NCBI GenBank assembly: GCA_016859345.1
Contig: CM029131.1
Coordinates: 13,041,884 to 13,105,883 of the forward strand
Origin: Istiophorus platypterus
Taxonomy: Eukaryota > Chordata > Actinopteri > Istiophoriformes > Istiophoridae
DNA: 64,000 nt
Reading direction: 5' to 3'
Position numbers and translations under genes: made by a program. The notes beneath the pieces were generated by a model, which did not search any database, had not been told where the DNA came from, and worked only from the letters and a program-made list of their open reading frames with translations. Positions 1 to 11,800 of the stretch are shown here, one piece after another. Each line of letters begins with the position of its first letter. The first letter of the stretch is position 1.

Positions 1-599
1 GTCCATTTCCACCCATCCGTCCTTACGCTTTTTACACCAGCAGATGTGTGAACTCACACTCAGCCGAAAGCAAACAAACACACACTGATACCAGAGGTGA
101 TCCTATGCGGACTGAAACGGCTTTTACCGAGCGACAGCAGGGACCCACAGTGATTTAAAAAGGGAGAACGAACTGGACAGAAGCTTTAAATATTTCCCCT
201 AGAACAGTTCTTGAACTTAATTTTGATTTCCAGGTTTTTTAGTTACTTCAATTTACAGAAACAAGGAGATTTCACAATACAACGAAACCACCTTTCACCT
301 CCCGTCAAGAGGAAGTAACAGTGTTAAAAATCAACCCCCCCCACCCCAAATCCTTGTGAGAGAAAAAAAGAGGTTAAAGAGGATTTTTTTGTTTGTTTTC
401 TTTGTGAACTGAAACTTTTCAGCTCCTTTTAGTTCCTGATATTTCAAATTAACCACCTTCAGCCTCTGGCGCAGATTTATGCATCGCCCCTGTTAGATTT
501 AAATCGAAAAAATTATTATGATAAAAAATAAAATCAATTTCTATTCTAATACCAAAACGAAGGTGTTTCTCAGGAAACAGAATTAGGAGCCAGAAAGCC

Positions 600-1000
600 T
601 CAGTATTCAGCGCCTCCTCTCCCAAGTGCAGAACTCTGTCTGCTGCCGACTCTGCATCTTTAATGACCCGCCCAGAATCATTTATGAGAGTTTTTCTTCT
701 CCCGCAGTCTTCAGCCGGTTAACTTTGCCCGCTTGTGACGTGATCAATCATCCAAGCAAGATGTTGTGTGTCCCACTTTAGCTTTCCGGGGCTGCCGCGT
801 CACAAGGCCCGTTGATGGGGGGCCGCTAAAGCCGCCGCCGAAGGCCCCCGCTGGGAGGGCTCAAACCTCACAGAGGGCCGGCGGAGCGGCAGCCGAGAGC
901 AAAGATGTTGCCCTTGTGTCGGTCACTGAGATAATTCGCCGCGTTACAAATGCCCCTGGAAACCAGAAGGAGGATGAGTCGGTGTTGTCTTTGTGTTAAT
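600..1000. promoter_or_regulatory. Possible conserved or regulatory GC-rich island
   Basis: This stretch stands out from AT-rich flanks by its CpG and GCC/GGC content (about 780-900). It also has non-repetitive, complex sequence on either side, including a TGACGTGATCAATCATC segment near 736-752 that combines a CRE-like half and a homeodomain/PBX-like core. No open frame here has coding character: the 77-residue + frame at 766-999 has no known domain. Calling it regulatory is inference from composition only; it could equally be an unannotated 5' exon. Confidence 0.2.
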
Positions 1001-3477
1001 AACGCTGCTGTGGCCAAACTGTGCTCACCAGGACGATAGAAAAGACAGGTGGAAAATGATGAAACCTAAAGCCGATAAACTCCACTGACACCTCTTAGTA
1101 TAAATTCTGTCATTATATTATCAATCAATACAAATTTTTTTACTGTTTTTTCCCCAAACTTTTTATGCTGCCATCCTGGTCAGATCCTCCTGGTAAAATA
1201 GGTTTTTGAACTAAAAACATTGCATCAGTCAGTTAATATAAAAATTCAAAAATTCAAGTTAAATCATGTTAAAACAAAACCTGGGGATTGAAGTAAGGTG
1301 ATTTTATTTATAAACTATAGGACATTTCTTCTGCATGTAAACTCAATGTACGTCGCTGCACATTAGATACATACAGAACCAGGTAATGTGTACTAATATG
1401 AATGGACTGTATTCACCATCAGTGTCCTCTCCGTCCGACATTTAGCACCTGGATCAGGAGCCAATGCGGGTTGTGTGTCGCTGCTGCTGCACAGAGAAGA
1501 CATGAAATATTTAAGGTCCATCTATAACCACTCAGGCCTTTTTCCCTGATGGAAAATATGGACACTGCGCTCAACGCAGAGCTGCTGACCTGTTTTCAAA
1601 CCGTTCAGAGTGAAACTCAACACCGTGTTTTTTTTAAGATGTGTTCAAACCCGCAGGTCGGCTCAGATTTTTTTTTTTTAAACTACATGTTTTATGCATC
1701 AGATTAAAGTCTGACTTTTTTAATACTAAGTATAAAAGTTTAATATGATCTTAACCTGTCTTGTTAGAATTCCGCCTGATTCATTGATTTTCCTACATTT
1801 ACCACAATGCCTTTCGGCAACCCAGTAACGACCACAACTTATCAAATAGTCTAATTCAGACTGAGTTTCACACAAAATCTTTTCACCTATAATATGTTGA
1901 AAGCTTTGCCTATAAAAAGATCCTTAAACCAATCAAGAAGAAAATTCTGATATTATTAAATCACAGTCATCTACTGAAACATTTTCCACTGACTTACATC
2001 AGTGTAAACCTGACTGTTTGTTTCCGTTTTCAACCTCAAAACTCGTCACCGATCAGAGCCACTCAAGCTCCGATCGATCGCTGACTGATTGATTTTTCCA
2101 TCCAAGTCTGTTTCTACTCTTTTTTTTTTTTTTTTTTTTATTTGTCCATATGCAGGAAAAAAGGAAACCACCGATCTCTCCATCTCCGCACACGCCCTGT
2201 CCTCACCCGTCAAGCTGTCAATGCGCATTACCTTCACCCCGGCGAACAGATACTCCTGCACTTCCTCTTCTCTCCTGCCTGCAATGAGGTAAACACACTC
2301 CCCCTCAGTGATACAAAAGACAGGAAAAAGCTCCGTTAGATGCAACAATAAATAATGGACACCAACTTTATTTGTGGTAGCACTCTACAAAGTGTTTTAC
2401 AGACAATAGAACATAAATAAATAACGCTGAAACAATGAAATTGGATGGGAATTTAGAAGATTTGGAATAAGAGTTGAGGTTTAGATAAGAACAAAAGTTG
2501 TTTGGGTTTTTTTAAATTTTTTGTAAGACGTTTAATCACAGTGACCTTGGTGTGACCGCGCCAGCAATACTGGGGCTAATAGGGCTGAGCAGAGCACAGA
2601 GCCAGCTGCCGCGAAGGGTTAAACAGAGAGCTAATGGTCGGTGTTAAGAGGCAGGGGAGGCTTTTAGGGAGGATACAACCCCGTGGCCTCCCATCACGGT
2701 AACCCAGATCTTAGCTTTGACTCCCTGTAGGCTGCAGTAACACAAAGTCACAGCTTTGATTAAAGACAGGCTCACCTCGTATTCTCCTTTAAAAGGAGCT
2801 GAGGCTTTCAATGCAGAAAACCTTTTTCTTTCAACAATTATCACCTCTCTCTATGTTATTGTTAATTACCAGTTTATATAGCAGCCATCAAATACATTAA
2901 TAAACATTTATATCTACTTATAGCTCCATTACAATGTGTTCTAAACCATCTATTGCATGTTTATATGATCCCATTGAGTTAAAGGAAAGTACTGCCACTG
3001 TCATACCTGGAAAAAATAATTTAATCTCAGTTCCCCAAAAATAGATGGTAGTTTTTAGGACTAATAGGAAAGATTACAAAAATGAGAAAAATAAATTTCA
3101 TCCTTTATTTAAAAAAAATAACATTTAGGACCAAAAAACTTTAAGACTAATTTGTGGGCAAATCAAGCAGAAGTTTAGAGAAGACGCCTGCCTGCAGGCG
3201 GCTCTGAGGGGAGTCATTCTGTTTATGTAGGAAAGGTCTTTTCTCAGCAGGCGCATGCAGAAGTAAGAGGTCAGTGTTTTATTGGTTTCCAAAGGTTTTA
3301 CAGCTAAAGAATCAGTTCTGACCAAAAGAGAAATAAATTATTTAGAAATTAAGACTTCAAGTGTAATAAGGCCTTTAAGTTTAGTAAGTGATACTTTTTA
3401 GAGAAACTTCTAAGATGTTTACATGTGTAGAGTTGTAAAGAAGGACTGTCAGTTCTCCAGGTGTCTGCAGTTTTTGG

Positions 3478-3502
3478 TTAATATTCATTCAATGAATATT
3501 AA
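3478..3502. repeat. Perfect 25-bp palindrome (12-bp arms, 1-base centre)
   Basis: The left arm TTAATATTCATT (3478-3489) is the exact reverse complement of the right arm AATGAATATTAA (3491-3502), with one C between. ATATTCA/TGAATATT words continue to about 3520. It may be a cruciform-prone AT palindrome or a transposon footprint. Confidence 0.8.
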
Positions 3503-3756
3503 TATTCAATATTCATTTAATAACCTTTATAGCTGTAGTTTAAAACCCATCATTCCCACTAAGAGGAGAACAGGACTGTGTTTATGCTTGACAAGACCCT
3601 GACTGATCAGTTTTTAATCAATAATCCATCAAACCCACTTTAATAGCTTGACAGTAGCGGCCCAGATTTCAACTTGCTTCCTGAAATACTGGTTCAGAAG
3701 TTGCAGGTGGTCGAAGTCCATGTGCAGCAAGATAAAAGGTCACAAAACCTCCAGAG

Positions 3757-3759
<3 letters not shown>

Positions 3760-3809
<50 letters not shown>
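3760..3809. repeat. (GT)n microsatellite
   Basis: An uninterrupted GT/TG dinucleotide run of about 25 units. Open frames across it (poly Val/Cys, or Thr/His on the other strand) are artefacts of the repeat. Confidence 0.95.
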
Positions 3810-3811
<2 letters not shown>

Positions 3812-6096
3812 CTGCAGGACACTGCGGCTGAATGTCCTGACCTTTACTGAGTGTCGGTGTTGAGCCTGTGGGCTTCGACCTCAGCGTGACGCTCAGGTCA
3901 AACCACCGCAGAGTTTCAGTGTGGACCAGAGGTTTGACTGACAGCTGGCTGAGGACACACCCACCACACTGTGAGGCTTCACTAAAAAAGAAACACCGTC
4001 CTCCATCAACGTTTCCTCGATCTCTTAAAGACTCTAAATACATGCGTTAATCGATAAATCAAACGATGCTGGTTCCCTGTGTCTCTCTCTTCCCTCACTT
4101 CCTGTTATCTCTCTATTGACACCATCTCATAAATACAGGCCCAAAAAAACAGGTGATGCAAATGGTAGGTACCACTTTTTCCAAAGTAGAGGATAATATA
4201 ATCTAAACTGATCTCTTCTGGTGATGGAAGTTACTACATTTAGATTGTTTTGACGTTGAACAGTTGAGTGAATCGCAGTCAAAGTAAAGGTGAGGTTCTG
4301 TTTCAAGCATTTGGATCTGAACTCACCAACTTCAAATTATAAACACCCCCCTAAAAAAGTAACTTATAACATTTTTAGTCAGTTTTTTGCAGAATCATAT
4401 CACTTTTTTGCAAACATTCCTTTTCTGGTACCAGTCCATGCTCGCTGCTGGTACCACACCCGGCTCTATGTACAGTATGTCCCTGATGTTACTTAAAAAA
4501 GATGCATGCGTCACTGGTGAATCTCAAAAATCTCGAAAAGTTCGTGAGATTCTGTTCGAAACATGAAGATAAAAACAAGTGGGGTTCCTATTACAGGTAG
4601 GAACCGGCACAACTAAAAGGAAAACAGTCAAAAGTTTCAGTTTGTTCTTTGGCCAAATTATGGAATTAACGTTAATTAATCACAGCTAAAAATCAGGCAA
4701 TGAGAATCGTTATTTCAGCCAGAGAAGTATTTGGTCAGAGGCTAAAAATGTAATAAAAACTATGATATCTATGATATAAGGACTATAAAATCCCTTTATT
4801 ATTTACCAACATCTGAAAATAAATAAAAATACTAAGTACATATGATAGAAATAATCAAGGTTAGTTAACCTAGCTGCATTAAGCAGTTAAGCCCGGAAAC
4901 CTGAGGAAAAATATTTCTAGTAATGTAAAGAAAAGCAGAAGAAGAACATTTTATTTGTTTACACTGACTGTAAATATGTCACCATGTAAACAAACAGCTG
5001 CAGACTGAAGCAACTCTGTTTACTTTCTGTAGTGATTTTGTTTGACAGGAAAACGTTTCTCCGTGTTTTCTCTCCCTGTGATGCTTCACCGAGCACCTTC
5101 ACCCGCACAGTTTGACCTTTAACCTCCGCCTTCAAACACAAGCGCGCGCACACACAGACACACACACACTCCTCAGAGGTTTGTGTGTTCTTGTTCTAGG
5201 TGACGTGGCTGGCGTTGCCTCTTCCTCACGTGTCAATATGCCAAAACGGGTTGGATCAGCTTGTTTGTTTGGTCAACCCCATATGAGGCGGGGGGATAGG
5301 TCGTCAAATATTGATGCCAGAAGCAGAAGGACACGACTGCCCCCCCCCACCAAACCCCCGTGACTAAATTTATCTGTTCAAATCGGGTTTGTTTAAGACT
5401 TTGTTTACTTCAAGTTGTTGTGAGCAGCATCTCTTTGCAACAGGAAACACAACAATAACATAAAATCCAGGGGGAAATCGGTCAAAACCACACCAACGGC
5501 TTCCGAATGTGACTGACTTTATCTCCTGTTTAATCAAGTTAACTTCTATGACATAGAAAACATTACTCTTCTTGAAAGTTGTAAAAGTGAAATATTTCTT
5601 AGCAAAATTAAATGAGAAAACGACAATGATACCAAAGCACTATGACCACTGAACACTGTCAATTAGAACTGGTTTCAGTAAAGCGTTACATGTTACAGTG
5701 GGGCACAAGACATCTGGGAGAGACACCCGTCGGCCAATCAGCCAATCAGAAAGCACATTTTACATGGTCATGATGTAAAAACCAAATCTCTGAGTTTATC
5801 TTTAACCAACTGAAGCTTGGCCTAAGTCCTTCATGGGACCAGCAGTGCATACAGAACACAATGATGAAACACAATCCTTATCCTTTATCTGACCAAATTT
5901 TTTTAGGCTCAGGTCGGTTTGTTGTGTCGACTTTGACACGACGACGATGAATAATTCAGAGTGTTTTCGGTGTCCTGCTGCTGGTTTTTCAGTTTTTCAG
6001 GAAGCTGCTGAAGCTCACAGATCTGCCTGACCTAAAAGCTCTGACATCTCAAGGGGCGATCACACACTGAGCTGCCAAAAATACTCGGAGAGTGTG

Positions 6097-6100
<4 letters not shown>
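3810..6100. other. Intergenic spacer, no gene recognised
   Basis: Unique-looking AT-rich sequence without long open frames. It includes a short CA tract (about 5147-5170) and a C run at 5341-5348. No transposon or RNA gene was recognised. Confidence 0.6.
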
Positions 6101-6102
<2 letters not shown>

Positions 6103-6149
<47 letters not shown>

Positions 6150-6184
6150 CTCTGTGTGTGTGTATGTGTGTGTGTGTGTGTGTG
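6103..6184. repeat. (GT)n microsatellite, interrupted
   Basis: GT repeats interrupted by ACTCT near 6149-6153 and by a TATG variant near 6163. The interruptions suggest an older, partly stabilised locus. A purine-rich (GGA/GAA) stretch follows to about 6560. Confidence 0.95.
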
Positions 6185-6219
6185 CTCATCAGTCTGCAGA
6201 CTAGAGAGCAGAAACACAA

Positions 6220-6600
6220 CCTTGACCTAGATACTGAGAAAACAACCAAAGGAGGGTTGAAGGACAGGAAGAGGAAGAAAGAGGGAGAAGAACAGAAGGA
6301 CAAAAATAAGATAAAAAAAAAATGAGGAGAAAGGAGAATAATGAGGAAGAGATGATAGGGGTGATAGAAACAGGACAAAAGGTATTAATAAGGCGAAAGA
6401 CAACAGAGGTAAGAAGAGAAGTAGGAGAAGAAGACGACAATATGAGAAGGAGAAAATGAAATTATCAAGTGATGAAAAAGTCTCAGAAGGGGAGAAGAGA
6501 AGAGGAAGAGGAGTAAAAACAGAAGGACGTGAGAGAAGAATATGAAGAGATGGAAGAGAAGAGTTCTTGTGAAAAAGAGCAGAGAAGACTGGTAGTACTG
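6220..6600. repeat. Purine-rich low-complexity tract
   Basis: The + strand is dominated by AGGA, GAAG and AAGA words for almost 400 bases, giving Arg/Glu/Lys-rich frames on + and Ser/Phe/Leu-rich frames on -. The strand asymmetry can favour triplex structure. There is no gene signal. Confidence 0.7.
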
Positions 6601-6602
6601 TA

Positions 6603-7017
6603 TTGTAGAAGTAGTAGTAGTAGTAGTAGTAGTGGTAGTGGTATTAAAAGTGGTAGTAGTAGGATCAGTACTGGTAGTAGTAATAGAAGTAGTTGTACTA
6701 GTAGCAGCAGCAGCAGTAGTAGTAGTAGTAGTAGTAGTAGTAATAGTAGTAGGATCAGTACTTGTAGTAGTAATAGTAGTATTTGTAGTAATAAAGGTAG
6801 TAGTACTAGTAGCAGCAGTAGTAGTAGTAGTAGTAGTACTAGTTATAGTAACCGTAGTAGTAGTAGCAGTAGTAATAGTGATAGTAGTAGTAGCAGTAGT
6901 AGTAGTAGTTATAGTAGTAGTAGTGGTAGTAGTAGTAGTATTGGTAGCAATAGTAGTAGCATTAGTAGTAATAGTAGTATGATTAGTATTTGTACAAGTA
7001 GTTGTAGTAGTAGTAGC
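6603..7017. repeat. Long imperfect (TAG)n trinucleotide array
   Basis: More than 400 bases of TAG/AGT triplets with scattered point changes (AGC, AAT, GGT). A 48-base segment near 6660-6707 recurs in variant form near 6750-6799, showing internal higher-order duplication. Frames through it read as poly-Ser or poly-Val on + and poly-Thr on -, and are not genes. Confidence 0.95.
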
Positions 7018-7330
7018 TTTTCCCTTTTTCTGAGAAGAGGATAAAAAAGGAAAAGGAGGAAAAAGGAGGAAGAAAAAGAAAAGAACAGAAAGAGAGGAGA
7101 CGGGTGAGAAAGAGAGGAGACGGGTGATGAAGAGGAGAGAGAGGGAAACGATGAAAGAGGAGGAGACAGGAGATGGAGGACAAGAAGTGAGTAGAGGAGT
7201 GTTGGAGTGGAGGTCACGGCCTCCCCCCTGTGGGTCTGATGGATCCACACTGACAACCAGAGACCACTGGAGACTTGGTGAGTGTGTGTGAGTGTGTGTG
7301 TGAGAGAGAGAGAGACAGAAAGAGGGTGAG
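7018..7330. repeat. Purine-rich tract with GT/GA repeats
   Basis: This continues the AGGA/GAGA-rich low-complexity DNA from 7018 to about 7190, with a 21-base duplication of an AGAAAGAGAGGAGACGGGTG word near 7088-7128. A more complex stretch lies at 7195-7275, then GTGAGTGTGT and (GA)n. Confidence 0.7.
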
Positions 7331-7345
7331 AGAGAGAGTGAGAAC

Positions 7346-7346
<1 letters not shown>

Positions 7347-7380
<34 letters not shown>
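7347..7380. repeat. (CA)n microsatellite
   Basis: An uninterrupted CA run of about 17 units, immediately after the GA-rich tract. Confidence 0.95.
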
Positions 7381-7382
<2 letters not shown>

Positions 7383-7710
7383 CTCTCCCCAGTTTCCCTG
7401 TAGGTGTTTTCTTTGTCGACCGTTGCACACACAAACACAAACAAAAATCACAGAGGTCATAGTTCACACCTGTACAGGTCACAGGTTCCACATCCACCAG
7501 AGTGTTAAAGGTCACAGATCATTAGTGGTACCAATAGTATTAGTGTGAATTAGTGGCAGGAGTTTGTAGTAGTAGCAGCAGTTTTTGTAGTAATAGCATC
7601 AATGGCTGCAGATGTAGTAACAGTAGTATCAGTTGCAGTTGCTGCTGGTAGTATCAGTACTGCATTTTCAGAAGTAGTGATAGTTACAGTAGTTGTAGTA
7701 GTAGTGACAA

Positions 7711-7995
7711 AGTATTATACAGGAAGTAGTTGTAGAAATAGTACCACCAGGTTATAATGCAAGCAGTTGCAATACCAGTACTAGAGTGTTATAATGGTAA
7801 TAGTTGAAGTAGTAGTACTACAGAGTTCTCATGGTAGTAGTTGTAGGACTAGTACTAGAGTGTTACAATGGTAATAGTTGCAGTTTTAGTACTACAGAGT
7901 TATAATGGTAATAGTTGCAGTACTAGTGCTAAAGTGTTATAATGGAAGTAGTTGCCGTTCTAGTACTACAGTGTTATGATGGTAGTAGTTGCATT
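7711..7995. repeat. 37-bp minisatellite, about 8 copies
   Basis: Units start at 7711, 7749, 7785, 7822, 7859, 7896, 7933 and 7970. Five units in a row are exactly 37 bases, and the first two measure 38 and 36. Each opens with AGTGTTATAATGG or a variant, continues with AGTAGTTGCAG and closes with TAGTACTAC. The unit itself is built from TAG-like words, so the array seems to have grown out of the surrounding (TAG)n DNA. Confidence 0.9.
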
Positions 7996-8024
7996 ATTTA
8001 TTGTAGTAATATAACTGTATTTGT

Positions 8025-8101
8025 AGTATTAGTAGTAGTAGTTTTTATGTTGTAGTAAAGGGAGAAGCCATATCAGTAGTATTAGGAGTAACAGTAGTAG
8101 C

Positions 8102-8133
<32 letters not shown>

Positions 8134-8170
8134 CAATGGCAGTAGTATTAGCAGTCGTAGTAGTAGTACT
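8025..8170. repeat. (TAG)n trinucleotide array
   Basis: An imperfect TAG/AGT array, densest at 8094-8134. It is the third block of this triplet family within about 1.6 kb. Confidence 0.9.
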
Positions 8171-8269
8171 ACCTTCTTCCCTGAGTTATTTTTTTCTCCT
8201 CCAGTCAGACAAATGTAAATATTTGTGCATGAATCAGCTCCACGCTGACCTTTTCCCCTGCCCCCCCCC

Positions 8270-8348
8270 ACACACACACACACACACGTGCACACACACA
8301 AATACACATGCAGACACATACAAACACACAGTGACACACGCACACACT
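8270..8348. repeat. (CA)n-rich microsatellite, degenerate
   Basis: CA repeats follow a nine-base C run and carry frequent ATA, TGC and GAC interruptions. Confidence 0.9.
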
Positions 8349-8469
8349 ACAAACTCACACGCAGCTTGAGCCTGAACACTACCAGACAGGATTTATCTTG
8401 CAAAAATCTGCATAATTGTCTATGGAGTTTTGTGTTGACTTCAACATCCATTAAAATTGAGATAAAACA

Positions 8470-8600
8470 ATAATGATGTTGATGGTGATGATGGAGGTGA
8501 TGACACACTGTCCACATGACGACTGCGCCATCACTCACAGGGATGATGACGATAAAGATAAAAATAATGATGATGATGATAATGACAGCAATGATGATGC
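8470..8600. repeat. (GAT)n-rich low-complexity tract
   Basis: Clustered GATGAT words at 8472-8507 and 8540-8600, separated by about 30 bases of ordinary sequence. Confidence 0.7.
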
Positions 8601-9579
8601 TTATTCACAGAAATGGGCTCACACTCAGTGAGGAGTCTGTGTCACAGTGTTTGATGTAACACATGATGAACATGTGTGGTCTGGAACCGGCTTGAACCGT
8701 GGTCGACCAGACGTCAAGGCTAATTTGAGTAAATTATCAGCGTTTCCAGATTTGATTTATACATTTTACAGTATAATTATATTTAAACTATATTCCTTTC
8801 CTCCCTGTGTCATGTTAAATGCGGCGAAACATTGCATAATTTAATTCATATAAACTCATTGATAGTAATCTTTTTTTATTTTATTTTCATCTTCTATCAC
8901 ATGTGTTATCAATGAAGAAACAAAAAAGAAAGAAATAAAGCATGAATATTCTTGCAGTTTTATTTGGACAGATACAAATGTTGCTACAAGCAGCCTTCCA
9001 AATTTAATTTTAATCTTTGTTATTTTTTTCAAATACATTGTGCTGTTGACACCTAATTAAGCATGGCGTGAGAATATTATTGTAGGAGGCTGTGTGAGCC
9101 TGTCGTCTATTATGAGGCGGAAACACCTTAAACGTTAATAAAAACACAGAAACTTCTTTCAAAGACACGGGGAGGAAGATGAGAGCCGGAGGAAATTCCT
9201 CTCAACGTGTGCTGAAAGGCTGCCATTGTGCTGTGATAATCCACTTTACCTGGAGGGGGGCAGGCCCCTGCCCCTGTTTACTTTACACCCCACGCTGCAG
9301 TAACAGGCTCAGATAACACTCAGACTGCTGCGGAGATGAAGTAAAACAGAATGGGAAAGAAGATTTTAAAATGTCACTCTCCACAGACTGAAGCTAAGTC
9401 ATGTGAGAAAAGAGAACACCAATCAAAACTGAGCTGAATAATGGACAATGTACTAAAATGAATAGATTAAAATAAGATTAACAAAGCAAACCTGTAATGT
9501 CCACCACTAATTTGACTGGCTCCCATTCCAGGTGTCCTCTGATGACAGATTTAAAAAACAAATGCACCATATTTATGAG
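8601..9579. other. Intergenic spacer, no gene recognised
   Basis: No open frame with coding character. The segment at about 9060-9330 is less AT-rich and more complex than its surroundings and could be a conserved noncoding stretch, but I can name no factor with confidence. Confidence 0.5.
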
Positions 9580-10230
9580 TAGTTTAACAACAAATTAATA
9601 AATAAAACAATTAAAAAAAAATTTAAGGTAAACTTTTAAAAGTGTTGAATATTTAATATGCAGTTTAGGACAAATTAAAGCTCAACAAATTTACATATGT
9701 ATTTTATGGCAAATTAATAAAAAAATCAACATATTTACTTTGTAAAAATGTATTTATATTTTGGATATTTATAAATGTGTTTTTATATAAATTAAAAAAA
9801 ATAATAAATTAATAAATGTTATATTAATTTTATATTTTATATTTATGAATAAACATATGTATACTAATATATTCCCTGACAAATTTATGAAAGTTTAATG
9901 TATTTATAATTTACATTACAAAACAAATGTATTGGATTTAGGCTGATATATTTTAAGAAATATTGGTAATATTTTATCACATTTATTTATAATATTGATA
10001 ATCATGAATATTAATACATAAATTAATGCACTTTTTAGATTAATTTAGTTAAAGATGAAGCATATAAGTATACTTTTTATATTTAGAAATTCATTTCAAG
10101 ATTAATTTACAAAAATGCAAAGTAATTATAAACACATTAAAATAATTGAGCACTGTATATTTTTTTAATGCATTTTAAGACAATTTAATGAAAGTTCAAA
10201 GTGTCCATAAACTGCATTTTAAAATGAATT
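9580..10230. repeat. Degenerate AT-rich tandem repeat block
   Basis: A short core recurs with drift: CAAATTAATA (9591), GACAAATTAAAG (9669), GCAAATTAATAA (9709), GACAAATTTATGAAAGTTTA (9878) and GACAATTTAATGAAAGTTCA (10179). Between the cores lie TTTATATTTA-like spacers. This looks like an old, diverged satellite or minisatellite rather than random AT-rich DNA. Confidence 0.55.
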
Positions 10231-10574
10231 TGTAAAAACACTACAGATTCATAAATGACGACGTTTTATCAGTATTTTGTCAGCATTGCCCCTTCACTCA
10301 GTCCTGCTCTTAATAGCAGCATTAATTAAATATCACATGTAAAACTCATCACATTAACCCCCCCACCCCCAGATATCCAGTCCCTGTCAGACCTGAGGAC
10401 CTGATTGAGGACTTGACAGCGACAGGAACAATCTGCTCTCACTGCCCTGCTCTTTGTTTCCATGACCCTGTGACCTCTCCGAGTCTCTTCCTGTCACCGA
10501 GTCAAAGGTGCCATGTAAGATCTGAGGGGGGAGCGAGAACGAGCCGCCGCGCTGTCGCATTCATTAACACCTCA

Positions 10575-10695
10575 GCCCCTTGCACACACTCGTACAGACA
10601 CACGCACACACAGTCAGACGCACAATCACACGTACTCTACGAGTTTACACACACCCACAGCCCCAGTGTTAAAACACACCCACACACACACACAG
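10575..10695. repeat. Degenerate CA-rich tract
   Basis: ACACAC words alternate with CAGT, CGCA and TACA interruptions, and the cleanest run is at 10677-10693. Confidence 0.7.
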
Positions 10696-10699
10696 TTTA

Positions 10700-11245
10700 C
10701 TGAATGTACTGCTCTGTTAAGCAGCATCTTGTCAACACACATTTTGTCAAAAATGGTTCTGTCAATAAAGCAGAATTGACTTTATTTGGCCGAGGTGTGA
10801 GTGACAGAGGGTGGCATGATTGACAGCTGATGGTCCTGCCACCAGGCTCTAAAGGGGGGTGTGAGTGTTAATATTATAACATATCAGCAGGGCCGTGGTC
10901 GGGATTTTCCAAACTCTTTATGTTTTCGGACCATTTTTTCTTAAAATTGCAGGATTTTAAAATGTATTCATCAATCCAGCTGCTCATTGGTGTTGTTTTT
11001 ACTTTGGTCTACATGTTGGTCAGAACCTTTCCTACATCTCCCAGGTACATGGTTCTGTGTGAGAATACTAAATCCCTCTTATTCTGATTCATGTATTGCA
11101 GTTATTTCGCTTGTGGAAACATTTAGTAGAACGTAAAGTCAGAATAAGGATTTAAGTCATAGCATTTAAATTTATCTTCATAACGTTAAATATCCTATAA
11201 TCCCAGTAAAGTTAAAGGGTATCAGTGAGGTACTGGTACCACCGC
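10700..11245. other. Intergenic spacer, no gene recognised
   Basis: Unique-looking sequence with only short open frames and no repeat array. Confidence 0.6.
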
Positions 11246-11249
11246 TAAT

Positions 11250-11484
11250 CATACTACTACTGCTACTACTACTGCCACTACTAATACTAGTACTACTGCT
11301 ACTACTACTGCCACTACTAATACTAGTACTACTACTACTACTATTAATACTAATACTACTCGTGCTACTACTACTGCTGCTGCTACTACTACTAATAATA
11401 CTACTACTACTGCTACTACTGCTACTACTACTATTACTACTACTGCTGCTGCTAGTACTACTACTACTACAATGCTACTACTAG

Positions 11485-11516
<32 letters not shown>

Positions 11517-11800
11517 TTAGTACTACTGCTGTTATTTCTACTACTACTAATACAACTACTACTACTATTTCTGCTACTACTGTTACAACTACCACTAGTA
11601 TTACTAGTGCTAGTACTACCTATGCTACTACTACTACTAATATTACTACTACCACTACTATTAATACTAATACTACTCGTACTACTACTACTACTACTGC
11701 TGCTACTACTACTACTACTGCAATGCTGCTACTACCACTACTACTACAACTACTTCTACTACTGCTACTAGTACTACTGACAGCAGTAGTAGCAGTACTG
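11250..11800. repeat. Long imperfect (CTA)n array, reverse complement of the (TAG)n arrays
   Basis: About 530 bases of ACT/CTA triplets, turning into AGCAGTAGTAGCAGT at about 11780-11796. The change of strand makes a small inverted repeat at the right edge. A segment with ACTACTGCCACTACTAATACTAG occurs twice (near 11268 and 11306), showing internal duplication. Leu-rich frames here are artefacts. Confidence 0.95.

Larger units (their letters stand above)
1..3759. other. Intergenic spacer, no gene recognised
   Basis: Mostly AT-rich single-copy-looking DNA with short homopolymers, such as T runs near 1660-1680 and 2120-2140. Open frames here are short, overlap on both strands and have no recognisable domain. 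A GC-richer island at 760-920 and a perfect palindrome at 3478-3502 are listed separately. Confidence 0.7.

Noticed and set aside
6529..7044. 171-residue poly-Ser open frame
   Set aside because: A product of the (AGT)n array only.
6385..7515. 376-residue minus-strand open frame
   Set aside because: It is poly-Thr produced by reading (TAG)n antisense, flanked by GT/GA repeats. There is no domain and no coding constraint.
7711..7995. CRISPR-like array
   Set aside because: The 37-base units are contiguous with no unique spacers, and the genome is vertebrate. It is a minisatellite.
11472..11771. Leu-rich frame of 99 residues resembling a membrane protein
   Set aside because: A product of the (CTA)n array; the other frames are equally open.
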